Origin: Flavobacterium sp. JAS
GTDB taxonomy: Bacteria; Bacteroidota; Bacteroidia; Flavobacteriales; Flavobacteriaceae
DNA: 64,000 nt
Direction: 5' to 3'
NCBI RefSeq assembly: GCF_020991455.1
Contig: NZ_JAJMOX010000012.1
Coordinates: 62,001-126,000, forward strand
Shown: piece after piece, positions 25,862 through 33,351 of the stretch
Numbering within the stretch: position 1 is the first letter of the stretch
Layout: every line of letters begins with the position of its first letter
Position numbers and translations under genes: made by a program
Notes under the pieces: generated by a model
Told to the model about the DNA's origin: nothing
Databases searched by the model: none
The model's input: the letters and a program-made list of their open reading frames with translations, nothing else

Positions 25862-26872
25862 ATGGAACTTATTTTAAGGGAATACAATCTAAAACTAAAA
25901 CATACTTTTACTATTTCGAGAGAATCGATTGATTTTCAGCCTTCCTTAATTGTTGAACTCAAAAATGATGGTTTTTCAGGTTTTGGAGAAGCAACTTCAA
26001 ATCCGTATTACAAAACTACGGTTCCAATGATGATACAGGATTTAGAAGAAATCAGAAGCATTATTGAAGCTACAGACAATGAAACTCCTGATGAATTTTG
26101 GGCAAAAATGCATCCGTATTTAAAAGATGATATGTTTGCTTTATGCGCTTTAGATTTGGCTTATAATGATTTGTACGCGCGCAAAAAAGGCAAGAAATTA
26201 TACGAATTATGGAATTATACTACCGAAAGAAATCCGCTTACAGATTATACCATTGGGATCGCTTCTATAGATAAAATGGTTTCGAAAATGCAGGAACTTC
26301 CCTGGCCTATTTATAAAATCAAACTCGGAACTAAAGAAGATATTGCAATCGTAAAAGAACTCCGAAAACATACTAATGCCATTTTTCGAATTGATGCTAA
26401 TTGTGGCTGGGGCGTTGATGAAACGATAAATAATGCCATTGAATTAAAAAAACTTGGTGTTGAATTTCTAGAACAACCCATGAAAGCTGATAATTGGGAA
26501 GCACACAAAGAAGTTTTCAAACATTCGGTCTTACCTATAATTGCTGACGAAAGCTGCATTATTGAAGAGGACGTTGCAAAATGTCACAATCATTTTCATG
26601 GCGTAAATGTAAAACTGGTAAAATGCGGCGGACTAACTCCGGGAAAACGTATGATTGAAGAAGCTAGGAAACTAGGTTTAAAAACAATGGTGGGTTGTAT
26701 GACGGAATCGACGGTTGGAATTTCGGCAATTGCGCATTTACTCCCACAATTGGATTATGTTGATATGGATGGTGCATTGCTTTTGGCACAAGATATTGCA
26801 ACGGGCGTAACGATTAAAAATGGTGTTATCCATTATTCTGAACTTAACGGAACAGGAGTTACTTTAATCTAA
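25862..26872 (+). CDS. Dipeptide epimerase (L-Ala-D/L-Glu type, enolase superfamily)
   Basis: A 336-residue enolase-superfamily protein. The catalytic KxK is in YKIKLG near residue 160, metal ligands in RIDANCGW, LEQP and IADES, and the opposite-face Lys in NVKLVKCGG. The ending DMDGALLLAQD matches dipeptide epimerases that interconvert L-Ala-D-Glu and L-Ala-L-Glu in murein peptide recycling. The exact dipeptide cannot be fixed by reading. It is followed 5 bases later by a PLP enzyme, so the two form an operon. Confidence 0.88.
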   Translation: MELILREYNLKLKHTFTISRESIDFQPSLIVELKNDGFSGFGEATSNPYYKTTVPMMIQDLEEIRSIIEATDNETPDEFWAKMHPYLKDDMFALCALDLAYNDLYARKKGKKLYELWNYTTERNPLTDYTIGIASIDKMVSKMQELPWPIYKIKLGTKEDIAIVKELRKHTNAIFRIDANCGWGVDETINNAIELKKLGVEFLEQPMKADNWEAHKEVFKHSVLPIIADESCIIEEDVAKCHNHFHGVNVKLVKCGGLTPGKRMIEEARKLGLKTMVGCMTESTVGISAIAHLLPQLDYVDMDGALLLAQDIATGVTIKNGVIHYSELNGTGVTLI

Positions 26873-26877
26873 GTCTT

Positions 26878-27915
26878 ATGAATGTCAATCAATTTCCGGA
26901 TAGAATTATCGAAATCGACCACGAACAGTATTTGTATTTTGGCGGAACGGCTTATTTGGGATTACCAACAAATAAGGCTTTTCAGGAATTGGTTATCAAA
27001 AATATTCGGACTTGGGGAACGACTTACGGAAGTTCGAGAAGCGCCAATATAAAACTCACTGCTTTTGAAAATGGTGAAAATTTTCTAGCCAAATACACAA
27101 AAGCCGAAAGCGCTGTTACCGTTTCCTCCGGAATGCTGGCAGGAAAACTGGTAATTGAGCAATTGAAAAAACAAACAGATTCGTTCTTTCATTTTCCGCA
27201 CAATCATCCTGCCATTCAAGTAAACAATAGTTTACCCGTATTTGTAAATGATACGATAAACCCGCGATTATTAGATTCTAAATCAGAGAAAATTACCATT
27301 TTGACTGATGCGGTTACAGGCTTTCAAACTCAGGCAATTGATTTATCTGTTTTAAAGCAAATTCCGAATCATAAAGAAATTACTTTAGTTATTGATGAAT
27401 CGCATTCTCTTGGTATTTTAGGTAAAAATGGCTGCGGAATTTATTCGGAAATCAATCTTCCTATTAAGAGAAAAATTATGGTTTCTTCTTTGGGAAAGGC
27501 TTTTGGTTTAACGGGTGGCGTAATTGCAAGTGATGCTTCTTTTATCAATCAAATACATCATTTAAGCACTTTTGTATCTGCCGCCGGAATGAATCCAGCT
27601 TTTGTACAAACAATAGCTGATGCTGCCGATATTTATAAAATACAACATCAAAAATTACTTAAGAATCTAAATTATATTGATACAATATTAATTAAAAACA
27701 ACGCTGTCAAATTCAACAAAACGTATCCTTTAATTTATTTAAAAAATGGGAATCTTATCGAAATATTGAAAGCTAATAAAATCATTATTGCCAGTTTTAA
27801 ATATCAGGAACAAGCAGAAAATCTAAACAGAATTGTAATTACGACTAATCATCTTAAAGAAGATTTAGATAAATTAATTGGTGTTTTAAACGGCTATAAT
27901 TCTAAATCAAAATAA
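26878..27915 (+). CDS. KBL/BioF-like PLP-dependent aminotransferase
   Basis: A 345-residue fold-type I PLP enzyme similar to 2-amino-3-ketobutyrate CoA ligase and 8-amino-7-oxononanoate synthase. Motifs: YLYFGGTAYLGL, YGSSRSAN, VIDESHSLGILG (Asp/His of the cofactor pocket) and SSLGKAFGLTGG with the PLP lysine. It is shorter than BioF (usually about 380-400 residues), with a trimmed N-terminus. Its tight coupling to the dipeptide epimerase suggests action on amino-acid products of peptide recycling (inference). Confidence 0.8.
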   Translation: MNVNQFPDRIIEIDHEQYLYFGGTAYLGLPTNKAFQELVIKNIRTWGTTYGSSRSANIKLTAFENGENFLAKYTKAESAVTVSSGMLAGKLVIEQLKKQTDSFFHFPHNHPAIQVNNSLPVFVNDTINPRLLDSKSEKITILTDAVTGFQTQAIDLSVLKQIPNHKEITLVIDESHSLGILGKNGCGIYSEINLPIKRKIMVSSLGKAFGLTGGVIASDASFINQIHHLSTFVSAAGMNPAFVQTIADAADIYKIQHQKLLKNLNYIDTILIKNNAVKFNKTYPLIYLKNGNLIEILKANKIIIASFKYQEQAENLNRIVITTNHLKEDLDKLIGVLNGYNSKSK

Positions 27916-27923
27916 AAAAGTTA

Positions 27924-27999
27924 GCCACGAATTACACAAATTTTCACGAATTAAATTTTAAACCCAACGCAATTAGTGAAAATTCGTGAAATTCGTGGC
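27924..27999. repeat. GCCACGAATT inverted repeat family, copy 2
   Basis: Arms 27924-27952 and 27971-27999 (GCCACGAATT...AATTCGTGGC). The loop AAATTTTAAACCCAACGC is almost that of copy 1 at 22443-22520. No T-run follows. Confidence 0.87.
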
Positions 28000-28025
28000 A
28001 AAAAAACTTCCGCCAGTTCAATAAA

Positions 28026-28058
28026 TTGTATTCAAATTAGTTTTAAAACGTACCTTTG
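28026..28058 (+). promoter_or_regulatory. Promoter of the DUF1456 gene (-33 TTG, -7 TACCTTTG)
   Basis: TTG at 28026-28028 and TACCTTTG at 28051-28058, 22 bases apart, fit the Bacteroidota promoter; the ATG follows 14 bases later. Confidence 0.6.
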
Positions 28059-28072
28059 TAAAAAATTAAACG

Positions 28073-28537
28073 ATGACGAACAACGATATCCTAAAAAAAC
28101 TTCGCGTGGCTTTGATGCTCCGTGACGACCAAATAGTTGAAATTTTAGAATTAGTAGATTTTAGAATTACAAAATCAGAATTGGGAGCTTTTTTTAGAGC
28201 CGAAGATCATGAAAATTACATGGAATGTGGTGATCAGGTTTTGCGTAATTTCTTAAACGGATTAGTAATTCATTTAAGAGGTACAAAAGAAAATCCTAAA
28301 AACCCAAATGACGTTTTAGCGAAACATAAAGCTGAAATTCCAAAGAAAGATAACACTAAAGAAAGACCTGAGTTTAAAGCAAGCCCTAAAGATTCTGAAA
28401 GAGCAAGAGGCGATAAAGCACCTTCTAAATCTGGTCCTGCAGCTAAAAAACCTAAAAAGAAAGAATTCCCTAAAGGAAATGGAAAAACATCTGTTGTAGA
28501 AAAAGTGGTTTACAAAAACGGAAAAAATAAAAAATAA
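28073..28537 (+). CDS. DUF1456 (YehS-like) protein
   Basis: A 154-residue protein. Residues 1-70 hold the two helical repeats of DUF1456 (MTNNDILKKLRVALMLRDDQ and ITKSELGAFFRAEDHENYMECGDQVLRNFLNGL). The second half is a Lys/Pro/Ser-rich, strongly basic, probably disordered tail, suggesting nucleic acid or ribosome binding. Function unknown in all species I know of. Confidence 0.85.
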   Translation: MTNNDILKKLRVALMLRDDQIVEILELVDFRITKSELGAFFRAEDHENYMECGDQVLRNFLNGLVIHLRGTKENPKNPNDVLAKHKAEIPKKDNTKERPEFKASPKDSERARGDKAPSKSGPAAKKPKKKEFPKGNGKTSVVEKVVYKNGKNKK

Positions 28538-28755
28538 TTTAACCGCAAAGGACGCTAAGATTTACGCAGAGTTTGCAAAGTTTTTTTGCCACGAATTCAC
28601 GAATTATTTCCTAATCTTGAAAATAAAAATTCGTGAATTCGTGGCTATTATTTTAAACCCGAAAAGTTCGCAAAGCTGTATAGATAAAGCTTTGCGAACT
28701 TTGCGTTTATAATGTCACAGATTTAGTAAAAATCTTTGCGCGCTTTGCGGTTAAA
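28538..28755. repeat. Nested composite repeat (CGCAAAG palindrome containing a GCCACGAATT palindrome)
   Basis: Outer arms TTTAACCGCAAAG (28538-28550) and CTTTGCGGTTAAA (28743-28755). Inside are a perfect 18-base inverted repeat of the GCCACGAATT family (28588-28605 with 28628-28645) and a second hairpin, AAAGTTCGCAAAGCT (28663-28677) with its complement (28688-28702). The outer and second hairpins recur at 31531-31677 without the GCCACGAATT insert. Confidence 0.88.
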
Positions 28756-28767
28756 TCACCACCAAAC

Positions 28768-29475
28768 CTAGATTTTATTCTGATCAATCCGTTCAAAAAA
28801 AGCATCTTTAAAAGTAGCTCCAATTGGCAATTCTTTCGCATTTATAAAAACCGAAAAGCTACCTGTTGATTCAAGCTGTTTTAAAGCAATTACATACGAT
28901 TTATGTATTTGGATAAAATCCTTTTCAGGCAATGATTCAATTACATTTTTTAAAGACGAATGTGTAATAATTTGCTGTTTCAAGGTATGAATACAAACAT
29001 AATTCTGAAGACTTTCAACATACAGAATCTCATCTAGAAACAACTTCTGGAACTTATTTTTGCCATCTGTTTTAACGAATATAAAATCAGACGAATTACT
29101 ATTTGATGAAATCTCTATTTTTGATTCAATATTCAATTTAGAAACTGCCTGATAAAAACGTTCGAACGAGATTGGTTTTAGCAAATAATCAATCGCATTC
29201 AATTCAAATCCTTCCAAAGCAAAATCAGGATATGCAGTTGTAAAAATCACTTTAATATCTTTAGAAATAATTCTAGAAATCTGTAAACCTGTTAATTGCG
29301 GCATCTGAATATCCAGAAAAATCAGATCTACTTTATTTGAATTTAGAAACTCCAATGCTTTTAATGAATCATTAAAAACGCCCACTTGTTCGAGAAAAGA
29401 AACTTTACTGACATAATTTTCCAGGATTCGGGTTGCTGGCGGTTCATCATCAACAATGATACATTTAAACTTCAT
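28768..29475 (-). CDS. LytTR-family response regulator
   Basis: A 235-residue two-component regulator. Residues 1-120 form the receiver domain (VDDEPPA, phospho-acceptor Asp in LIFLDIQMP, conserved Lys in LLKPI). Residues about 135-235 form a LytTR DNA-binding domain (FLDEILYVESLQNYVCIHT, FIQIHKSYVIAL). It is paired with the histidine kinase immediately upstream on the same strand, one base apart. Confidence 0.94.
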   Translation of the reverse strand: MKFKCIIVDDEPPATRILENYVSKVSFLEQVGVFNDSLKALEFLNSNKVDLIFLDIQMPQLTGLQISRIISKDIKVIFTTAYPDFALEGFELNAIDYLLKPISFERFYQAVSKLNIESKIEISSNSNSSDFIFVKTDGKNKFQKLFLDEILYVESLQNYVCIHTLKQQIITHSSLKNVIESLPEKDFIQIHKSYVIALKQLESTGSFSVFINAKELPIGATFKDAFFERIDQNKI

Positions 29476-29476
29476 A

Positions 29477-30517
29477 TTATTTATTTAAAGGAATTTTCAA
29501 ATACGTTTTAAAGATATTGTTTTCTGTTATTTTTTCAAGTACAAATTGACCTTTATAAGTATATTCCAAACGCTTGGTTAGGTTTTCAAAGCCAATTCCA
29601 GTTGACGAATAATTTTCTCCTTCAACCTTATAATTAAACGTTGACATTTCCAGAAAGCCGTCTTTTATTACAATAGAAATAACCGCTTTTCCATCGGGAT
29701 TATTAGGTTTTCCATGTTTAAAAACATTCTCTACAAAATGAATTAAAGCCGACGAAAGAATTTTTTCAGTCGAATAGTTTCCTTCGATTATAAAATCTAA
29801 ATACAGCTGGTCTTCAAATCGTTTTTTCTGTAAATGAATATAGTTTTGTATAAATTGAATTTCTTTAGAGAGAATCGCTTCATCCTTCTCCGTCTCGGTA
29901 ATAACATAGCGCAGTAAATCTGACAATACTAAGATATCTGAAGCCATTTCATCATCTTTCAAAATTAATTGGCTATAAAACGAATTTAAGGTATTAAACA
30001 AAAAATGCGGACTAACCTGTGATTTCAGCATCTGAAATTCGGCCTTTTTATTTTCTAAAAGTAACTCCTGATTTTGTTTTTGTGTACTATGAAACTGCCA
30101 AAACAAATAACTCAAGGCGCTTAAAATTACGGCAGGTAATCCAAAAAAGAAATTATCACGCACATAATAGGTTAATTCCCTTGACTCTTCACCATAATTA
30201 TGCATTCCAATGATTTGAAACATAACAACTTCCTGTAAAAAATAACGAACTCCTGCAAAAATTAGTAAAGAAACCGGAATACTCAAAAAATACAGCAAAA
30301 TCCTTTTTTTGTTCAAAAACCAATCGCAAAAAATGTAAAAATTTAAAATATAAACGATAAAAATTGACAGGACAAAACTTGCATTAAAAAAGAAATACTT
30401 GCTGCTAAAAACAGAATCCAATTTTCGATTATTCACTCCAATATCCCAGAGATAAAAGGTGAAAAATAATCCTAAAAAAAGAAGAATATGATAATAAAAG
30501 GGGATTTTTAGCTTCAT
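29477..30517 (-). CDS. LytS-like sensor histidine kinase
   Basis: A 346-residue membrane kinase. About four transmembrane segments fill residues 1-150; a short coiled segment leads to the His_kinase box SQVSPHFLFNTLNSFYSQL with the phospho-accepting His, then an ATPase domain (LIHFVENVFKHG N-box, STGIGFENLTKRL G-box). Signal unknown. With the LytTR gene directly downstream it forms a complete two-component system. Confidence 0.93.
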   Translation of the reverse strand: MKLKIPFYYHILLFLGLFFTFYLWDIGVNNRKLDSVFSSKYFFFNASFVLSIFIVYILNFYIFCDWFLNKKRILLYFLSIPVSLLIFAGVRYFLQEVVMFQIIGMHNYGEESRELTYYVRDNFFFGLPAVILSALSYLFWQFHSTQKQNQELLLENKKAEFQMLKSQVSPHFLFNTLNSFYSQLILKDDEMASDILVLSDLLRYVITETEKDEAILSKEIQFIQNYIHLQKKRFEDQLYLDFIIEGNYSTEKILSSALIHFVENVFKHGKPNNPDGKAVISIVIKDGFLEMSTFNYKVEGENYSSTGIGFENLTKRLEYTYKGQFVLEKITENNIFKTYLKIPLNK

Positions 30518-30705
30518 AATATGTTGTTGTTATTTCAAAAATACAATTATGACTTTACATGAATACTCTATTTATATGAAACTTCATTTTTTAATGATGA
30601 ACTATGAAAAACTTTACACGTAAAATTTGAATGAAGATTTTCAAGTGTTAATCAAACGGAATATAGTGTTCATCAAAAACAGAAAAAACGCTTCTAATCT
30701 GCCTG

Positions 30706-30713
30706 TAAATTTG
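30706..30713 (+). promoter_or_regulatory. -7 promoter element of the DUF5694 gene
   Basis: TAAATTTG, followed by CAATG, 25 bases upstream of ATG 30739. The 220-base gap it shares with the divergent kinase gene shows nothing else clear. Confidence 0.6.
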
Positions 30714-30738
30714 CAATGAATTTAAACACAAAATCACC

Positions 30739-31527
30739 ATGCAAAAAATTATTTTATTACTAGTACTTATTACATTTAATCTATCCTCTGCTCAAACAAA
30801 AAAGAAACAAATATTATTATTTGGAAGTTTCCATTTTGAAAATCCCGGACTTGATGTTGCTAAAGTAAACACCTTTAATGTAATGTCAGACAAGAGTCAG
30901 AAAGAATTGGAAAACATTACTGATAAAATTAAAAAGTTTGGACCGGATAAAATTTTCATAGAATGTAATTTCCAAAAACAAGCCGAATTAGATACATTCT
31001 ATGCTAAAAATACTGATAGCTTACTTAAGAAAGATTCGGATGAAATAGTACAAATAGCTTTAAGATCAGCTAAAAAATTAGGTCATAAAAAGTTATATGC
31101 AATTGATTATAATAATACTGATTTCCCATATGATAGTTTGGTAAGTGGAATGAAAGCTGCCAATCAATTTGATTTAATCAAGAAGAATGAAGAAACAATG
31201 AAACATTATGAAACAGATTTCAATACAAAAATTACAAAATACTCTTTGACCCAATTACTTTTGGATGTTAATAAACAAGGTATTAGCTGGTATCTTCAAA
31301 CAGCTATTAAAGGAGGGAAAACAGATAATTTTGTTGGTGCTTATTTAGTTTCGGAATGGTACAGAAGAAACCTCTATATGTATGCTTTGATTCAGAAACT
31401 TACAGAAAGTAAAGATGACAAAATAATGGTTTTATTGGGGGCAGGACACACAGCCATGATTAGAGAATTTGTAGAACATAATCCTGAATATGAAATTATT
31501 GAATTAGCAACTGTTTTGAAATATTAG
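30739..31527 (+). CDS. Secreted DUF5694 (TraB/GumN-like) protein
   Basis: A 262-residue protein with a signal peptide (IILLLVLITFNLSSAQ). GSFHFENPGLD near residue 30 and LLGAGHTAMI near 235 resemble the GxxH and GxxH signatures of the TraB/GumN-Tiki superfamily, whose members are metal-dependent hydrolases. DUF5694 proteins in Bacteroidota show the same layout. Enzymatic activity here is an inference from the conserved His/Glu pairs. Confidence 0.78.
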   Translation: MQKIILLLVLITFNLSSAQTKKKQILLFGSFHFENPGLDVAKVNTFNVMSDKSQKELENITDKIKKFGPDKIFIECNFQKQAELDTFYAKNTDSLLKKDSDEIVQIALRSAKKLGHKKLYAIDYNNTDFPYDSLVSGMKAANQFDLIKKNEETMKHYETDFNTKITKYSLTQLLLDVNKQGISWYLQTAIKGGKTDNFVGAYLVSEWYRRNLYMYALIQKLTESKDDKIMVLLGAGHTAMIREFVEHNPEYEIIELATVLKY

Positions 31528-31530
31528 AAA

Positions 31531-31677
31531 ATTTAACCGCAAAGGGCGCGAAGGTTTTATCCTGGTTTATGCTCACAAACGCAAAGTTCGCAAAGCTGTA
31601 ATTGATAAAGCTTTGCGAACTTTGCGTTTGTATAAAGTCATATAAGTAAAAAATCTTAGCGCCCTTTGCGGTTAAAT
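31531..31677. repeat. CGCAAAG composite palindrome, copy 2
   Basis: Outer arms are a perfect 19-base inverted repeat (31531-31549 with 31659-31677; ATTTAACCGCAAAGGGCGC). The inner arms are a perfect 22-base inverted repeat (31576-31597 with 31609-31630) containing GCAAAGTTCGCAAAGCT. It fills the gap between the DUF5694 gene and the sucC terminator. Confidence 0.9.
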
Positions 31678-31685
31678 TAGGCTCA

Positions 31686-31720
31686 AAAAAAATCCCTCCG
31701 AATATCGAAGGGATTTTTTT
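31686..31720 (-). terminator. Intrinsic terminator of sucC (bidirectional)
   Basis: AAAAATCCCT and AGGGATTTTT flank a short loop; each strand has a T-run, so it can stop sucC on the minus strand and reads from the left. Confidence 0.85.
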
Positions 31721-31742
31721 ATATAATTGATTTCTTATTTGA

Positions 31743-32936
31743 TTAAGATAATGCAGCTTTAACTTGGTCAGCAGCTTCTTGAAATTGAACAGCTGATAAG
31801 ATTGGCATACCTGAATTGTCAATTAATTCTTTTGCAATTTCAGCATTTGTTCCTTGCAAACGAACGATAATTGGCACATTGATAGCGTCACCCATGTTTT
31901 TGTAAGCATCAACAACACCTTGAGCAACACGGTCACAACGAACGATTCCTCCAAAAATGTTAATCAAAATTGCTTTTACGTTTGGATCTTTTAAGATAAT
32001 ACGGAAAGCAGTTTCAACACGTTTTGCATCAGCAGTTCCACCAACGTCTAAGAAGTTAGCAGGCTCAAAACCAGCGTATTTAATTAAATCCATAGTTGCC
32101 ATTGCAAGACCAGCTCCGTTTACCATACATCCTACAGTACCGTCAAGATCTACATAGTTCAAACCTACTTCTTTAGCTTCAACCTCGATTGGATTCTCCT
32201 CACGGATATCTCTCATCTCAGCATATTTTGGTTGTCTGTATAAAGCGTTATCATCGATATTAACTTTAGCATCAACAGCCATAATTTTGTTATCAGATGT
32301 TTTTAAAACCGGGTTGATTTCAAACATAGAAGCATCAGAACCAATGTAAGCATTGTATAATGAATCGATGAATTTAACCATTTCTTTAAAAGCATTTCCA
32401 GAAAGACCTAAGTTAAAGGCAATTCTTCTTGCTTGAAAACCTTGTAATCCTACATTAGGATCAACTTCTTCAGTAAAGATTAAGTGTGGAGTATGCTCAG
32501 CAACTTCTTCAATATCCATTCCACCTTCAGTAGAATACATGATCATGTTACGTCCTGTACCTCTATTCAATAAAACAGAAACATAAAATTCAGAAGTTTC
32601 GCTTTCACCAGGATAGTAAACATCTTCAGCAACTAAAATTTTGTTTACTTTTTTACCCTCAGCAGAAGTTTGAGGTGTAATCAATTGCATTCCGATGATT
32701 TGTTCAGCAATTTCTTCAACTTGTTGCAAGTTTTTAGCCAACTTCACTCCACCACCTTTTCCACGTCCACCTGCGTGAATTTGTGCTTTTATCACATGCC
32801 ATCCTGTACCAGTTTCGGCAGTTAATTGTTTTGCAGCAGCCACAGCTTCAACCGCATTATTAGCCACAATTCCGCGTTGAATGCGTACTCCGTAACTTGC
32901 TAAAATTTCTTTTCCTTGATATTCGTGTATGTTCAT
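31743..32936 (-). CDS. sucC: Succinyl-CoA synthetase (ADP-forming) beta subunit
   Basis: A 397-residue ATP-grasp protein of the TCA cycle that, with the alpha subunit, converts succinyl-CoA to succinate with nucleotide formation. The start MNIHEYQGKEILASYGV is exactly the family's N-terminus, so the longer frame is rejected. Motifs: HAGGRGKGGGVKLA (nucleotide loop), EINPVLKTSD, NGAGLAMATMDLIKYAG and FLDVGGTADAKRVE, ILINIFGGIVRCD. The alpha subunit gene is not in the window. Confidence 0.97.
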   Translation of the reverse strand: MNIHEYQGKEILASYGVRIQRGIVANNAVEAVAAAKQLTAETGTGWHVIKAQIHAGGRGKGGGVKLAKNLQQVEEIAEQIIGMQLITPQTSAEGKKVNKILVAEDVYYPGESETSEFYVSVLLNRGTGRNMIMYSTEGGMDIEEVAEHTPHLIFTEEVDPNVGLQGFQARRIAFNLGLSGNAFKEMVKFIDSLYNAYIGSDASMFEINPVLKTSDNKIMAVDAKVNIDDNALYRQPKYAEMRDIREENPIEVEAKEVGLNYVDLDGTVGCMVNGAGLAMATMDLIKYAGFEPANFLDVGGTADAKRVETAFRIILKDPNVKAILINIFGGIVRCDRVAQGVVDAYKNMGDAINVPIIVRLQGTNAEIAKELIDNSGMPILSAVQFQEAADQVKAALS

Positions 32937-32954
32937 AATATAGAATTTGTCTGG

Positions 32955-32992
32955 TTCTGAATTTATTTCAGAATAAAAGTGCGACAAAAGTA
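32955..32992 (-). promoter_or_regulatory. sucC -7 element and leader hairpin
   Basis: On the minus strand TACTTTTG (complement of 32985-32992) fits TAnnTTTG. The leader then holds TTCTGAA...TTCAGAA (32955-32973), a small hairpin before the ATG. Confidence 0.5.
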
Positions 32993-33326
32993 GCAAAATT
33001 CAACTTAAAAGTAAAATCTTTTTCAATTAAAAAATGAGTGTAATATCTCTAGAGCGTTTATTGATTTTTAATGCGAAGAAATGGTTAACAAAATGATTTG
33101 TTAATATTAACTCAAAATCACTAAAACGTTTGATATTTAACAAAAACATCACTGTATTCGCTAGCCTTGCAGCGATTTTTCTTAATATATTTTAATGCTC
33201 TTTGTCATTTTGGCAATTCGCAATGCTTAATATAATATTATTATCAATTAAGAAGCGTTTTTCTAGTATTACGATAAAAATGTAAGTCAAATTACAATTT
33301 CAATACATTATGTTTAACGAAATCTT
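32993..33326. other. Divergent intergenic region between sucC and gltB
   Basis: AT-rich spacer holding the two outward promoters. Apart from these I see no ORF, palindrome or dispersed repeat word in it, which is unusual for this window. Confidence 0.5.
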
Positions 33327-33334
33327 TATTTTTG
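33327..33334 (+). promoter_or_regulatory. -7 promoter element of gltB
   Basis: TATTTTTG. It lies inside the longer open frame that begins at 33310, so translation must start later, at ATG 33352. Confidence 0.55.
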
Positions 33335-33351
33335 TAGAAAAAATATCAAGA

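Noticed and set aside
22443..28755. Possible CRISPR-like array from recurring GCCACGAATT words
   Set aside because: Copies are palindromes in separate gaps with no regular spacers and no cas genes.
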